A stretch of DNA of 64,000 bases from Pisolithus tinctorius (Eukaryota > Basidiomycota > Agaricomycetes > Boletales > Pisolithaceae), in NCBI GenBank assembly GCA_024663395.1, contig JANFAH010000001.1:2108001-2172000 (forward strand), given 5' to 3'. Positions 9,576 to 22,621 of this stretch are shown here, in pieces. A model generated the notes under the pieces. It had not been told where the DNA came from. It saw nothing but the letters and a program-made list of their open reading frames with translations, and searched no databases. The position numbers and the translations under genes are program-made. Within the stretch, counting starts at the first letter, position 1; each line of letters begins with the position of its first letter.

Positions 9576-12034
9576 ATGAGTATTCTTCCTGACTTGACAC
9601 ATGGCCACGGTGCAGGATCAGGCCTGCCGCTGCCCGTCCTCGTCATTTCTGGAGTCTCGACTTTCGTCGCTGTGGTGGTGAGCGGACTGTCGATATGGCT
9701 ACAACTAAGGAACTACAGGAAGCCATTCCTACAAAGGTAAATCTCTAGTTTTGTGCTGTGATACTTCTAATGTACAGGATGCTAGGATGGTCGTTCGCAT
9801 TATGTTGATGGTCCCACTATATGGAGTCGCCTCACTCATCTCACTCTTCTCGCTGGAGGCTGCCTTCTTCATTGACGTCATTCGCGACATATATGAGGTG
9901 CGTGAGTCTGATTTTGTACCCTGAGCAGCCTTAACCCAAACCTGAATTAGGCGTTTGTCATCTATTGCTTCTTCGTCCTCCTTGTCGATTACTTGGGTGG
10001 CGAACGCTCCCTCCTCATGATGCTTCATGGCCGCCCACCGATCCCAGCAATCTTCCCCGTCAATCTATGGCGTAGCGACATAGACGTTAGCGATCCATAT
10101 ACATTCTTGTTCCTCAAGCGGGGCATTCTGCGTATGGATGTTCTCCTGTTACTGATACACCAATTGCTTACTCTTGGTAAGAGTATGTGCAGGTAAAGCC
10201 CATACTCGCGTTTGCGAGCCTGATAATGAAAGCGACTGGCACCTACAACGAGGGTGATTTCCGCGCGCGAAGCGGATATCTGTATGTATCTATCATATAT
10301 AACACCTCCATCTGTCTCGCACTGTGGTGTCTAGCTGTATTTTGGATGTGTGTTAACGCAGACCTGAAGCCTTTCAGGTAGGTTCATTGTCTTCGCTCAT
10401 TTCTGCTGGTCCTAACCCACCCGCAACCAAGGCCAGTACCAAAGTTCCTTTGTGTCAAAGGCATTCTCTTCTTCTCTTTTTGGCAATCTGTCATCGTATC
10501 CTCCCTAGTTGCAGTGGGCGCCATCACCCGCCTCGGACCATACACCGACAACGAACATATCTCCCTTGGTCTCACAGACACCCTCATCTGCTTCGAGATG
10601 CCGTTCTTCGCGGCAGCTCATATGTACGCATTTTCCTATCGCGACTTCATCCACCCTCCCACTTCTGCGCCTCAGAAAGGGGGACTACCCATGTACGTCG
10701 CTCGCATGCGGCTCGATTATGCATTCCGCGACGCATTTGGCTTGAGAGATATCGTAGAAGATACCCGAGTCACTCTCAAGGGTAAAGGCATTAACTACCG
10801 AGCTTTCGAACCGAGCGAAGGTGGCATGCATATCGGTGCAGCGAGGGAACGTCGGATCCGTGCCGGTCTTCGCTACTCGGCTGGTGGCAAGCGTAAATAC
10901 TGGTTACCGGAGGTGAGGGGTCTAGATGATGCCACCGGTGGTGAAAGCGAGGTCGTAGCACCATTGCTTACGGAAGACTCCGAAGACGTGGTGCACGACG
11001 CACAGGACATGCGCTACGAGTATTCCACTGCTCGCATCCCAGGCGACGACGGGGATGTTCCCGATGACGACGAGTATGCGCTGAGGTTCAGTGATGCACT
11101 GGCAGGACCAAACGGCGCAGACGAGATGCTGTATGAACACGCGAAGAAATACGTTTTTGGGGATTATTCATACCCTGTGGTGGACGTTAGCTCGGATGAA
11201 GCTCGCCGGGCGATGTGGGAGGAAGAGGCTAGAGTGGTAAGGGAAAGTATACATGCTGTTTCGGGGAGGGACGAATCCAAGCTACCTCCTAGAGGTGCAA
11301 CTGGTTACGGGGCAACGCGGAACATGCCGAGGCCTGCCACGAATTACGTAACTTCTGGGGAGCGCGTAGTTGATTTCGGGGAAGGCAACTCTGCCGATGT
11401 CTCCGGGGGTGTGAGACTTGGGTGGACTAATGCGAGAGTGAAGGGCAAGGAAGTGAGGTCCTCTCCACTACTTTCATCCACCGTGTCGTCTGGCAATGGC
11501 CGTCGTCTCCAAAGTTCATCTCGACCTTCGTCTTCTGGTTCAGGCTCGAAGTCACAACTCAGAGTATCTTCCCTGAAGATCGAAAGTAGTTCCGAGACGC
11601 ACCCCAGCGTGCCTTCCGTGGAGCGCACATCATCACAAAAATCTCAGTCTCGGTGGTTCCGCTCGAAGTCGCCTCGAGCGCCCCTTGCTGAGGATGATGC
11701 TGTCGACCTTATCATACCTACTGATAGCCACTATGTACCCCCATCTCGTTCCAGCAATTCTCCGCATTCTCCCGCACTGATCAGAGTTTGGGATCGGAGC
11801 CGCGGACGCATATCCAATGTGGAAGAGCCACCAGCGCCTCCTTCAGTGACCGACGATCGCTTCACGATAACCGAGAACGAAAGCGAAGAGAGCCTTCGCA
11901 AAGATGATGATGACGTTGCAGAGCTGAGCGAGCCCGAGGATATCGTTCGTGCACAGACGCCGCCTTATTATGCGCGTCCCGATGCGTATAACTTCAGGAA
12001 CTCGTATGAGGACGACGGTAATCCATGGGCGTAG
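9576..12034 (+). CDS. DUF300/Ostalpha (TMEM184-like) seven-TM protein
   Basis: Five exons (9576-9736, 9786-9897, 9951-10131, 10182-10377, 10432-12034) sum to 750 residues with closed frame. The first ~300 residues form the Solute_trans_a/Ostalpha domain (PF03619). Hydrophobic segments appear around VLVISGVSTFVAVVVSG, MLMVPLYGVASLISLFSL, AFVIYCFFVLLVDYLGGE, ILAFASLIMKATGTYNEG, NTSICLALWCLAVFW and FFSFWQSVIVSSLVAV. Family hallmarks include PLYGVASL, YNEGDF, RLGPYTDNEHIS and the stretch after CFEMPFFAAAHMYAF. The C-terminal ~450 residues are hydrophilic, rich in Ser, Pro, Asp and Glu, with an acidic run near the end (KDDDDVAELSEPED), and are probably cytosolic and disordered. Family members act in membrane transport or signalling at vacuole or plasma membrane; the fungal role is not defined. 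Confidence 0.9.
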
Positions 12035-12262
12035 TACATTGTCTGAGCCACCCCACTTCATCGGTTCTATCTTCACTTTGAATTAATTTATTCGACTGTG
12101 TTCTTCGTTACAAGTGTGGAATTATGTACACATTCTACAGTTGTTTCTACAGTACTCGACCAGTATCGACGCACTTGTACATGAAGCACCGCTGCACAAA
12201 TAATAAAAGAAAAAAACAAACAAACACACTACTACAGAAAGCCCAGTCATTTCCTCACACAA

Positions 12263-13346
12263 CTATGCAGCAACAGTGCCATTTAGAATCTGCTCCACCA
12301 AGGCGAGACTGGGATATCCGTCGGTACCGTGGTGGAAGTACCAGTAGGCAGGGAACAGATGATGCAATGAGAACCACGTCTAATATACCAATTAGAATCT
12401 ACTTTGCCGACGGGAATATTAACGTTACTCACGCTGTAGTGCTTGCAAGATCGTTTATCGTCTTTCACAGTGCGGTAGAGCATAAACCTCATCCCCACGT
12501 AGCATCCGTAAGCGACAAAGGCGGTAGCAGAGAGTATGTCAAGGTCCCACACAAGAGCAAGGAAGATTGACCAGAGGGGAATGGGCAGTCCTATCGCAAT
12601 ACGTGATATGACAGGGTAGGCAATTGGGAAAGTGCGCCTTCCAGTCTGGCGATCCCCATCTGCGTCCTTGAAGTCTTGAGCGTGAAGAGTCGACGAGAAA
12701 ACAGCCACCGTCAGCTCGGCAGCAATCTGACCGGTCTGACTGAGTCGCGTGTGGTCACGAGCTTAATCAAGTGGTGAGATCCATCGTCAACGTCCTCGAA
12801 AAAAAAAAAGCGTACCTGCGACAAGGGTTCCGCCCACTTCGAGACAACCATACATGACTGCGGTCAACAGATTTTTCGAAAGTGCATCCTTGTCTCCGTC
12901 GTTCTCATTGTACCACATGGTGAACATTAACATCGAGAGACTGACAAACGTCAGCTGTACGCTGTATAGCGCAGAGTATGCTAGGCAGATCGGGACTAGA
13001 GCCCAGCGGAGAATGGTGGCGTCGTGTACAGTCATCCGACCGGAAGGGATCGGCCTTGAGGGCTTGTTTATCTTGTCTTCTTCCGGTGCTTTTATCTGGT
13101 TAGCTACGTTGAATTGTAGCAAATGCAGCCAAATCCATAAAATGGTGTCGAGAAGCCGAAGGGGGCTAGACAGGGGAGCTGCAGCGATAGCAAACAGAGT
13201 CTACTGCCCTTAGTATCAAGGGGTCAACATGATGGGGCTCGGCTCACCACTGGGATCAGTGCGATCCTAATGTCGGACCGCGTGAAGAGGAAAATAGTGT
13301 ACAAGTCACTGAAGATCTTTCCAAGTTCAAATCGTTGAGTAGTCAT
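12263..13346 (-). CDS. UbiA-superfamily membrane enzyme, paralogue A
   Basis: Four exons with introns of 47, 54 and 53 bp give 309 residues in a closed frame from the start at 13346 (MTTQRFELGKIFSDLY). The two Asp-rich UbiA prenyltransferase motifs are present: NQIKAPEED followed by KINKPSRPIPSGR, and DFKDADGDRQTGRRTFPI. Hydrophobic helices lie between and after them (for example ILRWALVPICLAYSALYS). The last exon carries WFSLHHLFPAYWYFHHG. Such proteins transfer prenyl groups in membranes. Some fungal relatives act instead as membrane terpene cyclases, the type known from fumagillin biosynthesis, and which activity applies cannot be decided from sequence. It is the most diverged of the three paralogues here and lacks the downstream block shared by B and C. 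Confidence 0.88.
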
Positions 13347-15234
13347 CTCGAGATCGTGGGTGTGTTGCTTGGGCTTGAACACAGACCCTCAGATTTTATA
13401 GCCACGACCATTCTCCTGAGGTCTGGCGCGCGCTCTCCGGCAATACTGTGAGTTTCCAGAGTGACCTTCAAAGCTGTCCGGAACGTGGACGATCTCAGGG
13501 GCCGTATATTCTCCCGGGTAACATGTAAGGGCGGAGGCCATGCTGTTCGAATGATGCCCAAGATGTACAGCTCTAATTCCAACTGGAATAAGGCCGTTTC
13601 GCACGGCAGGAACCTTTTTTACCGCGTTCGCGCTCGTGCTCAATACGCTGCAGAGCTACACAGATGCGGAGTACAGTGCTCAGGCCCAAAACATGATATT
13701 CGCGGCTGACCAAAAGAATGTGTATGAATTTCGAGGTGGACTGACCTTGTAAACAAGGTGATTGATTCCAAGTATCTTTCAATAAATTAACCCGTGCCGT
13801 GAACGTTGAGATGGGTGCGTGGGAAGTCTGAAGATCATCGATACGATCACCTCGGAGAACATAGCCAGATACTAATACCGTATGCCGAAGGGAGCTGTAA
13901 CATCTAAATCGAGACTAGGAGGAATGTTGTCACGTTAATTTCAATTGAACGGCCACAACAAACAACTCGTTCCATAATATTCCAGATATGGTCACGAATA
14001 TACCGTTGCTGTACACTTTACAGGAACAGGAGCATTGACCAAAGCACGGAAGGCGCCCGTCGACTTATCCCATTGGACCCATGTCTCGCTTTCTTCTCGG
14101 GCCGGTCGAAAAGAATTTGTCCGCCAGCATACGTTTGGCACACTCCAGTAGGGTACGCACAGCAGAGCCTGTAAACCGGCAACTCGACTTGTAACTGAGC
14201 CGACACAAGAAAGAAGTTTCTGATTACAGTGATGATCATTATCAGTCCCCCGTAGTTTTCTTTGGGAACGCATTGCACAGGAGAACGACCAGGGACGCTC
14301 TTGATACACTGAGTAGCTGAAACAAATAGGAGATGAATCGTTAACAGAATGGCATACTTCAGCAAGGCTAGGCATCAGCAAAGTTACAAGTAGCCTGCTT
14401 GTCTGATCCATCTGCTTTAGTCTGACGAACTTTAGTTCAATTCATTTGAACTCTTGGCACACCATTCAGCGTCGGACATCTGGATTGCCTGGATTGCCTG
14501 AATTGTCTATAGCAGACCATATCGGACTCACAAACCAGACTAGATGTAACTTTCCTGATGCTAGTAGGAGCACCAGTGGTAAAATTAGCTGGAGTGTCGC
14601 AACAAAGGTCAAGGAGAGTACGGTGATGGCGGGTACTTCCCTTATCGCCTGAGCCCTACCGTGCACAAGTAGTCGAACATTGATACGATGGGTAGACAAG
14701 CGCTGACCAATCATTGTATATGCGTCTGTACCTGCCCCTGAAGGCATGATTGTCGGCGGCGATATTTACAAGATAACTTGTAGTTATCTGGTTCTCCAGC
14801 CCATAACCGAAGGGGAGTCCTTGAATAAGTTCCCCGCTTCTGGGACGCTGAACAGAGGTGAATCATTTCACAACGGCCAAGGATCTCATTCCAAAATTAT
14901 TAGAACGACTTGGGAGTGAATCGTAGGAAGGAAAATAGTTGACTGAAACACTTTCAACAGATGTTGATGTACGAAACCCTTGCAAGACTGTTTAAAGCGG
15001 ATGCGATCTCGTCGATCAAACATGGGAGCTTAACAGGAGAAATGATACATGTATTAACGTATTATTTTACAATAGTCTGTACGCACAATGCTAGGAGTAT
15101 ACATATAACCACTTTCAGCTCATGATGTCTATTGACTATAGAGGGTATGGGTGTAGTCATCGGACAGTAAATATGTGCGGTAAAAAACTGAAGAGTTCCA
15201 AGATGTGTATAGTGTTGCTGTAGTGATTTTTCAT
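13347..15234. other. spacer between UbiA paralogues A and B
   Basis: There is no gene I can support firmly. On the minus strand, 13992-14411 is open in two overlapping frames. One reads LLFVSATQCIKS and then QCVPKENYGGLI with further cysteines, suggesting a relic of a small secreted cysteine-containing protein, but it has no in-frame ATG and no convincing introns. The rest shows no domain or clear repeat. Confidence 0.35.
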
Positions 15235-16326
15235 CTATGCGGCGATGCGAAATATATCGGTAAGGATGTTCTCAACGAAGTCCAAGTTCGGGTACTGGTT
15301 GGCGCCGTGGTGGTAGTACCAGTACGCCGGGAAGAGGTGGTGTATGGAAAACCATGCCTAAACGATTACTTAGCACTGGCTCGTGTCACCGAAGGATGGC
15401 AATACTCACACAGTAGTGTTTGCAGGATAACTTATCATCCTGCACGGTGCGGTAAAGCATGAACCTGGCTCCGACGTAACATCCGTATCCAACAAAAGCA
15501 ATTGCACATAGCGGATCAAGTTGCCACATAACAGTGAGCAAGATCGACCAGAGGGGGATCGCCAGTCCAACTGCAAGACGTGATGCGACAGGATAAGCGA
15601 TGGGGAAGGTTCGCCTTCCTGTTAAGCGATCACCATCTGCATCCTTAAAGTCTTGTGCGTGGAGAGTTGACATGAAAACAGCCACCGTCATTTCAGCGGC
15701 GATCCGCCCTGTTGGGCTGACTTGAGTGCGGTCACGACCTTGAAGAAAAGTGTTCAGCTTCAATCTCAACTTCGGGGGAAGGGGAAACATACCTGCAACA
15801 AGAGTACCACCAAGCTCGCTTATGCCGTACATAACCGCAGTTAAGAAATTTTTGGATAAAGAATCTTTGTCCCCATCGCGTTCGTTATACCACACGGTGA
15901 ACAGCATGAGAGTGAGACTGATTTGCATCAGTTCCATGCTGTAGAGAGCGGAGTACACCAAGCATATGGGAACAAGAGCCCATCTAAGAATAGTGGCGTC
16001 CTCTACAGTGATCCGACCCGAGGGGATTGGTCTAGAGGGCTTGTTGGTTTTGTCTTCGTCAGGTTCTTTGATCTGGTTAGCTACGTTGCATTGTAGCAGG
16101 TGAAGCCAGATCCAGAAAGTGGTCTCGAGCAGCCGAATGGGGCTGGCCAGTGGAGCTGCAGCAGTGGAAAACAAAGTCTTTTAGGAACAGCGTCAGCGGC
16201 GGGGGTATACCATTAGAGGAGATTGCTCACCACTGGGAGCAAGGCAATCCTGATGTCGGACTGGGTGAAGAGGAAAAGGGTGTAAAGGTCGCTGAAGATT
16301 TTACGAAGCTGGAATGGTTTTGTCAT
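15235..16326 (-). CDS. UbiA-superfamily membrane enzyme, paralogue B
   Basis: Four exons with introns of 53, 54 and 52 bp give 310 residues from the start at 16326 (MTKPFQLRKIFSDLYTLF). Both Asp-rich motifs are intact: NQIKEPDEDKTNKPSRP and DFKDADGDRLTGRRTFPI. The family-typical GGTLVAGRDRT junction spans intron 2, and the terminal exon carries AWFSIHHLFPAYWYYHHG. Intron positions match paralogues A and C exactly. B and C are much closer to each other than to A and share flanking DNA, so they arose from a later segmental duplication. Predicted to be an ER or Golgi membrane protein with seven to nine helices. Substrate and product (prenylated aromatic, lipid or cyclised terpene) are unknown. 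Confidence 0.88.
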
Positions 16327-18300
16327 TGTCGACAGACTGATCGTGTCGTCTTTGGACTGACATGTCTGCAGGTTTTATACCTTCATGTGTTCAGACCTAT
16401 GCTTCCAGGACTGAAAACCATTGCCATTGTATCCGCCTCCCGGAACGGCGCGGGAATTATCATCTCCGAACCACGCGATTCATGACCACGAACCTGGACG
16501 GAGGGGGACTTCGCAGTGAGTCACAGCTTGAGAACGTTCCGTAGACTGGAGAGAGGGAGGTTGGTAGCGCCGGCTATCGCGCTTCAAGCCTCAGATTTCG
16601 GAACCTGTTTGTCTCGGGAAGCCACCGGTAATAACTACTGACCTTACACGCGGATATCACGTACTAACCGAAAACTCATATGATCTTTGAGAACGTCTGG
16701 ACCAGAGGAAACGTTCCCATTCTAAGTATCCTTCCATGTGTGCTGCCACAAGCATCGTGAGAGTATGGACCTGACTAAAGACGCCTTAACAAAGCTTTAA
16801 CCTGTATGGACAGCCACCGCGATTCAGAATGTTTCACTGATCTGACTCACCCTCGCCCATCGTGGTTCGTCCCGGAGCCTTATTCCCTCCGTTATGACAG
16901 CTCGAACAAAGAAAAGGACTTGCCTTCCAAAGACATTCACATGGCAGGTCCTCTATACATCATTCCTTCACGTGGAATGATAGACGGAAGTTCTTCTCTT
17001 ATTCCCGCACCGCTGCCGGAGATATCCGTAAGAAACGAATCTGGATTTTCAACGCCACTGAGATAATTGGGCACAGCTAGAATTTAGATAATGCTCTGTG
17101 GTGGAAAGGCGTACCGAGATAAACCGAACCTGACGCTCGCTCCCTGTTGAGCGCCTCGGAGATTGAGCAAGACAAGGAGATAACGTAGATGCCAATCAAG
17201 TTTAGGCTACACCGCAAAGCTGGCGCTGATCTCGGCGTACCGCTTGGGAAAGAACCCGGTGGAAGATAAGTCCTCACGCCGAAAAGGGCTTCGAGCGACA
17301 TGCCAGAGTAAGGGCTAAAAAGGGAACAAGGACAGGCTGTGAAGCTGCTGTATTCGCTTGTGCAATACATAGAAGCTAGGATTTTGTGCAAGCGTCGCCG
17401 GGGATGGCTGCTCTGGGAGGATCGTTTGTCGGGCAGGTCATGCGTCAGTGACCTGCAGGAATTTATAATAGCGCCTACCGGCAAAATGTACACATCAAAA
17501 CTAGCAGTGATACCAGCAGCGCTACAGTGAATGCGTTGACACACCAATCGCTGATTGAGGACGAAAAGGACGAGTGGGTCGACTAGCCACTACTCGCTAC
17601 AGCCGCTTCCGGGGTCCTTCCCGGCAACTCCCGCACAGCGATGCTTCCCGCGAACTTTTGCAAGCTGCTGCTGTCAACGGTAGTGTATAGGTAAGTACCG
17701 AATACAATGTACGATCGGAGAGGGGCATGGCAGAACGGCACCGAGACAAGTACTTGAACCTGGCACATAAGGCAAAACAGCTTTATGTAAGTTCAAGTTG
17801 AACGTGACACTCTTATTGGGCAAATGACACGCCGTCTTCTGAACCCCCCCTGGCCGAAACGCGTGTCTCACACCAAGTACCAGGCACGCGTGGGACGCTG
17901 GATTTCGACCATACAGATGACGAAGGTGTCCGCATGTTTTCAGGAGCCTTCGCATCTGCACCATGGAACAAACCTCTTACCATCGACGGTCTGCGGGCAG
18001 TTTCTCTTCTATCCAATGAGCCAGTGTGGGCGCTCATCATTATAAGACAGACAGGATGCATATTTAGTGAAATGGGTAAGTACACATACTCATGCGGACA
18101 GATATCCCATTCGATTTTATCCGAGGAGTGACGTGCCTGAGGTCCCTCGCAGAACCTAGAAACACGCCACAAGGTTCAAACAAATCTCGACAGCAGTCAG
18201 TGGAACTTGTAAGGTGAAGGGTCCGGAGGTTATGCATGACCAGGTTACCCATACACTACCAGTTGCTTGTCCATTTCGAAGGACCATGCTGCATGAACGG
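16327..18300 (+). repeat. segmental duplication flank of paralogue B
   Basis: This stretch is diverged but collinear with 22622-24010. Shared landmarks include GGCTATCGC next to a TCAGATTTCGGAA block near the UbiA start, a GACATTCACATGGCAGG region near 16930 (GACGTTCACATAGCAGG at 22900), and TCCAATGAGCCAG near 18015 (23888). Both also keep fragments of one unidentified reading frame (MEARIL/IEARIL context near 17370 and 23340), interrupted in each. It holds no gene I can call; it may conceal a decayed gene co-duplicated with UbiA. Confidence 0.6.
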
Positions 18301-20769
18301 TCAACAAGCCGCTCGGATCGGGACGATTAAGTGACCAGAAAGGCACCTGTCGCATTCGCCGACTCTTTATGGATTCGTCTTCCTTCTCTAGAGAGGTAAA
18401 GGTGCTCGGCCCGAACTGTAGCAAGACCAGAGAATTGGCCTCATCGTCTTGCGCATGTTTATTTGCTTGGGCCTATTCACGGACATTCTTTGGTCAGTGT
18501 CTACTACTGCTGTATGTTACTTGCGGCTACCTATCGTTGCGTTAAATTGCTGCAGGCAGATCTTTCTGGCGTTCCTGGACTTACTGCGACGTATGGACAC
18601 CCACAATAACGATATCCACATTACTCCTCCCCTGCATGCCGGCTATTGGCGGGACGAATAATTTAGTTCGATTCCGCGACGCCGACACTAATGGAAGAGA
18701 AGACAAAGCTCATGGGACATACCTGCCACTCACGTTTCCTCAGCGTGGGACTCGCCACTCAGTATCCGAAGTGTATTGTCATACCTTTTACCTGCCAAGA
18801 TTGTTTCACTATCCAAAATCCAAAAAATTTCAACCTAGGTCGCTTACCCTACACTATCAAAACCAAACGAAGGTATCCTGCCACGAGACGTACGTTCCGG
18901 AAGGTCTATGTACGCTGACCACCACCACCACTATCGTCACGGTGACGTCACCGTCTCAATCGAGGGGAGCCCATACAGTAAGCCCCGCTGCAGCTGCTAT
19001 GTAATCGACCGGCAAAGTGGAACGCGTCCACGAGCTCCTTCTGATTCTCTTGTGGTATCTGTTCTGACGGGTATATGTCAGCGTGGCCTTCATGATGAAT
19101 TGTATACACGTGGCAGGACGAGGTGAAACGAACAAGGTAAGGAATCAAGTAGATGGACATGGTGGCGTTGGTCCGCCGATTTCCTCAAGCCCGTGTTCCC
19201 TTTGTGATATATGACAGGGACAACATCAAAACCATGCCAGGACACTGACACCCCAACTACCCATGATGCCTTTTTGCTACGTGGGACAGGACATCTGTAG
19301 TAGGTCACTCACCACGAACAAATCTAGCGCTTGATCGTCCATCTCGACCATATAGTCTTCCCTCCAGCCTTACCATTACCATTCCTGTTTGCATCCTTAT
19401 CACTCCGACTTCGGTTCCGTGATCGCTCTCAACTTCCGCCCCCTCTTAAGAGCTTGCTTCGCCGGATCTGTAGGTGGCATACCGGGGAACATGAGCGTTT
19501 GGTTCCAAGGATACAAGTGCAAAGGGATGTGGATGGGCGCAGTCGGGGAGCGTGAGCGTGAGTCCTGGTTGGGTTGGTTGTATGGGTTGTAGGAAGTACC
19601 CAGGTACGTTGAGGGGAGATGAATTAGGGATAGATGTATGAAGTGATGTACGAAAAATGGGTGGAACGTACCACGGCGTACAGCTTCCTGACTGTGCGAT
19701 CCCGACTACTAGGTGATCCTGCGGCTGTGTTATAGAGATAAGTAGAAAATCCATTGCATCTGTTCATTCATCAGATGAAGCCGTGTCGGGTACACACTCG
19801 ACGTACTGCACTGGCTATGGATGGAAAAGGATACGCACTGCATTTCCCATCCCGTCCACCTTGTTGCCCCCTGCCCCGTCGATCTTGGAGCTACCCACGG
19901 TTCAAAACGGCGCTTTCGCCGTTATCGAGCGTGTAGATCAAGCATGTTTCTCGAATTCGATTGGCGGAGGGAATCCCAGCTGCTTTCAACTGTAGGAGAT
20001 GTACAGTCGTAGGGTGATAGTAATCCTGTTTGTCTGAATTCTGCAGTCAAGCGCATGAGATGAAAACGTGCGGGGGACTTTTGGCAGACAATCCGTGGGT
20101 CAGCACTAATGTCAACTCGGGCCTTGCTCGCTCTCCGAGACTGGGTATATCAACAGTGCACATTGCATTGTAACATCCCTCTTCCCAGTGATTTATCCTC
20201 CGACGCACAGACCAAACGTGCTCCGTAGTGAAAAGACATGTCTCTCTGGAATGGGATTTTCAATCTTGTTAACGTATCCGACTAGATCCGAGCTCGGCGC
20301 GTACCCAGTAACCCTGAGGTCGCCGTTTCAAGGTGTCGAGGTCGGCTGGCAGCATGTGCGTAAAAAGCTACTCGTTTGTTAGTAACCAACGCAGGATCAG
20401 TTAGTTTAAGGAAGCCCGTCAAATACGGTCGTCTGCTGGAGTGTTATCATCATTGTGCATCGGCGAATGATATCGCCCGAGCCCGAATCTCAGAGTTCAC
20501 AGTTCACCTCTAAAAGGAAACGATGTGATTACATAAAACCAATTTGAAACCCAGCGACGTGCGAAGGTGAGAGCTTGGCAAGACCAGGATTCCACAGGTA
20601 TGTACTTACTATGCAGACCAAATGCGGACGATACAAGGTCGATCCGAAAATAAGCGTGGGGTCTGCACGTTTACGGGGTACGTTATGTCCGGAGCAAAGC
20701 TTCTGCCGAGAGAGTTCGCAGAAAACTTCCAAGTGTCTGTCTAACAAGTGTGCATCGATGTCACCACAT
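18301..20769. other. 2.5 kb without recognised gene
   Basis: Open frames here are short, overlap on both strands and lack domains or paired splice sites. I recognise no transposon end. It separates the B and C duplication units. Confidence 0.4.
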
Positions 20770-21090
20770 GACTCACAGATGTCTCGATAAGTTTCGGTTT
20801 GAAAAGCTTAGGAAAATTAATAGATGCCACATGCAGAAAGGCATCCCATTCGACTCTACTCGGAGAGGAGTGACGCGTTGTGCCAAGCAATATGGGTGAT
20901 TCATATGTATCCGTAACGCGAACTCAGGTTCTTCGCAGAACCCACAAACCTGTCGCAGGATACAAACGAAACCCAACAGCAGTCGGTGGGAGGTGTACTG
21001 CGCGTGATAGACAATTCGGACAGTGCTTATTACTACAAAAGTGTAAGTCGTTTCGCACAGCAGGTCCAATGCGGAGGCCGTTCCTCTATG
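20770..21090 (+). repeat. third, partial copy of the duplication flank
   Basis: Sequence around 20840-21000 resembles 18100-18210 at the end of the B flank. Both contain GGCATCCCATTCGA or ATCCCATTCGA, GAGGAGTGACG, a TCGCAGAACC-type motif and AACAGCAGTCGGTGG or GACAGCAGTCAGTGG in the same order. It therefore looks like the remnant of one more unit just downstream of the paralogue C stop codon. Confidence 0.5.
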
Positions 21091-21515
21091 TTGAACGCGG
21101 AACTACGTACCAACTAACTGCCACTGGCACAGTCTTGTCGCCGTGATGATATCTATCTTTACAACTTCCGAGGCTCCGATCGCTACCCGTTAGATCTCGT
21201 TCCAGCAAAAACCGAAATTGTCTGCAACCTGTTTCCCTTCGCATTTCCAACTGGTATCAGTCTCACATTCTGGTTATACAATGTGATGAATTATTTTGCC
21301 ATAACATGCACAGAAACAACTGGAAGTATATGTATGTACATGCATTCACCCCGTGAGGTTCGGCTCTAACAGGTGTGTGTAGGGTTAAGTATGCTATCAA
21401 CAACAACCATGAGAGCATAAAAAAATGTGTGTGCGTGGTGAAATGTTGAAAGAAACGTTGCTTGCACAGCAAGGTAATATTGAAGAACCAAACGAAAAAC
21501 GGCAAGTTGCCGCAG

Positions 21516-22621
21516 TCATTTATGAAACGACGCTAAATAACATAGATCAGTAAGCATCTTCTCAATGAATGCAAAGCTCGGACACTGGTTCGCGCCGTGG
21601 CGGTAATACCAGTATGCTGGGAACAGGTGGTGTATAGAAAACCATGCCTAAAACGATCAATTAACATCGACTCGATGCATTGTTGATGGATGGCAATACT
21701 CACGCAATAGTGTTTGCAGGATAACTTATCATTCTGCACGGTGCGGTAAAGCATGAACCTGGCTCCGACGTAACATCCGTAGCCAACAAAAGCAACTGCG
21801 CATAGCGGATCAAGTTGCCACACGACGGTGAGCAAGATCGACCAAAGGGGAATTGCCAGCCCAATTGCAAAACGCGACGCGACAGGATAGGCGATGGGGA
21901 AGGTCCGTCGTCCTATTAAGCGGTCGCCATCCACATCCTTGAAGTCTTGGGCGTGCAGAGTTGACATGAAAACAGCCACCGTCATTTCAGTGGCGATTCG
22001 TCCCGTTTGGCTAACTTGAGTGCGGTCACGACCTTGGAGCAAAAGTGTTCAGCTGTAGTCCAAAATGAGGGCGATAGAGGAGTATACCTGCAACAAGAGT
22101 ACCACCAAGCTCGCTTATGCCGTACATAACCGCAGTTAAGAGATTTTTGGATAAAGAATCTTTGTCCCCATTGTGTTCGTTATACCACATGGTGAACAAC
22201 ATAAGGGTGAGACTGATCTGCATCAGCTCCATGCTGTAGAGAGCGGAGTACACCAAGCAAATGGGAACAAGAGCCCATCTAAGAAGAGTGGCATCCTCTA
22301 CAGTGATCCGACCCGAGGGGATTGGTCTAGAGGGCTTGTTGATTTTGTCTTCGTCAGGTTCTTTGATCTGGTTAGCTACGTTACATTGCAACAGGTGAAG
22401 CCAGATCCAGAAAGTGGTCTCGAGCAGCCGAATGGGGCTGGCCAGTGGAGCTGCGGCGATGGAAAACAAGGTCTTTCAGGAACAGCGTCAGCAGCAGAAA
22501 TATAGCATTAGAGAAGGTTTCTCACTACCGGTAGCAAGGCAATCCTGATGTCGGACTGAGTGAAGAGGAAAAGGGTGTATAGGGCGCTGAAGATTTTACG
22601 AAGCTGCAGTGATTTTGTCAT
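21516..22621 (-). CDS. UbiA-superfamily membrane enzyme, paralogue C
   Basis: Four exons with introns of 53, 55 and 56 bp encode 313 residues from the start at 22621 (MTKSLQLRKIFSALYTLF). Asp-rich motifs are NQIKEPDEDKINKPSRP and DFKDVDGDRLIGRRTFPI; the acidic residues are conserved although an Ala has become Val and a Thr has become Ile relative to B. The terminal exon reads AWFSIHHLFPAYWYYRHG. Its last ~20 residues differ from B (NQCPSFAFIEKML, then a new C-terminus), indicating relaxed constraint at the tail or a shifted stop. The ORF is otherwise undamaged. It is the closest relative of paralogue B and shares its flank. Confidence 0.88.

Noticed and set aside
13992..14411. Possible small secreted cysteine-rich protein or hydrophobin on the minus strand
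   Set aside because: The signal-like segment has no in-frame ATG, the implied intron would be 33 bp, and the hydrophobin Cys-Cys spacing is absent.
17077..17547. Minus-strand 156-codon open frame in the UbiA B flank
   Set aside because: The collinear C flank does not preserve this frame; the shared remnant is better read on the plus strand and is broken.
18636..19004. Plus-strand 122-codon open frame with Thr run
   Set aside because: Low-complexity, no intron signals, no recognisable domain.
19331..19592. Overlapping plus-strand frames suggesting a membrane protein remnant
   Set aside because: Two frames of similar length compete and neither has neighbours or splice sites that extend it.
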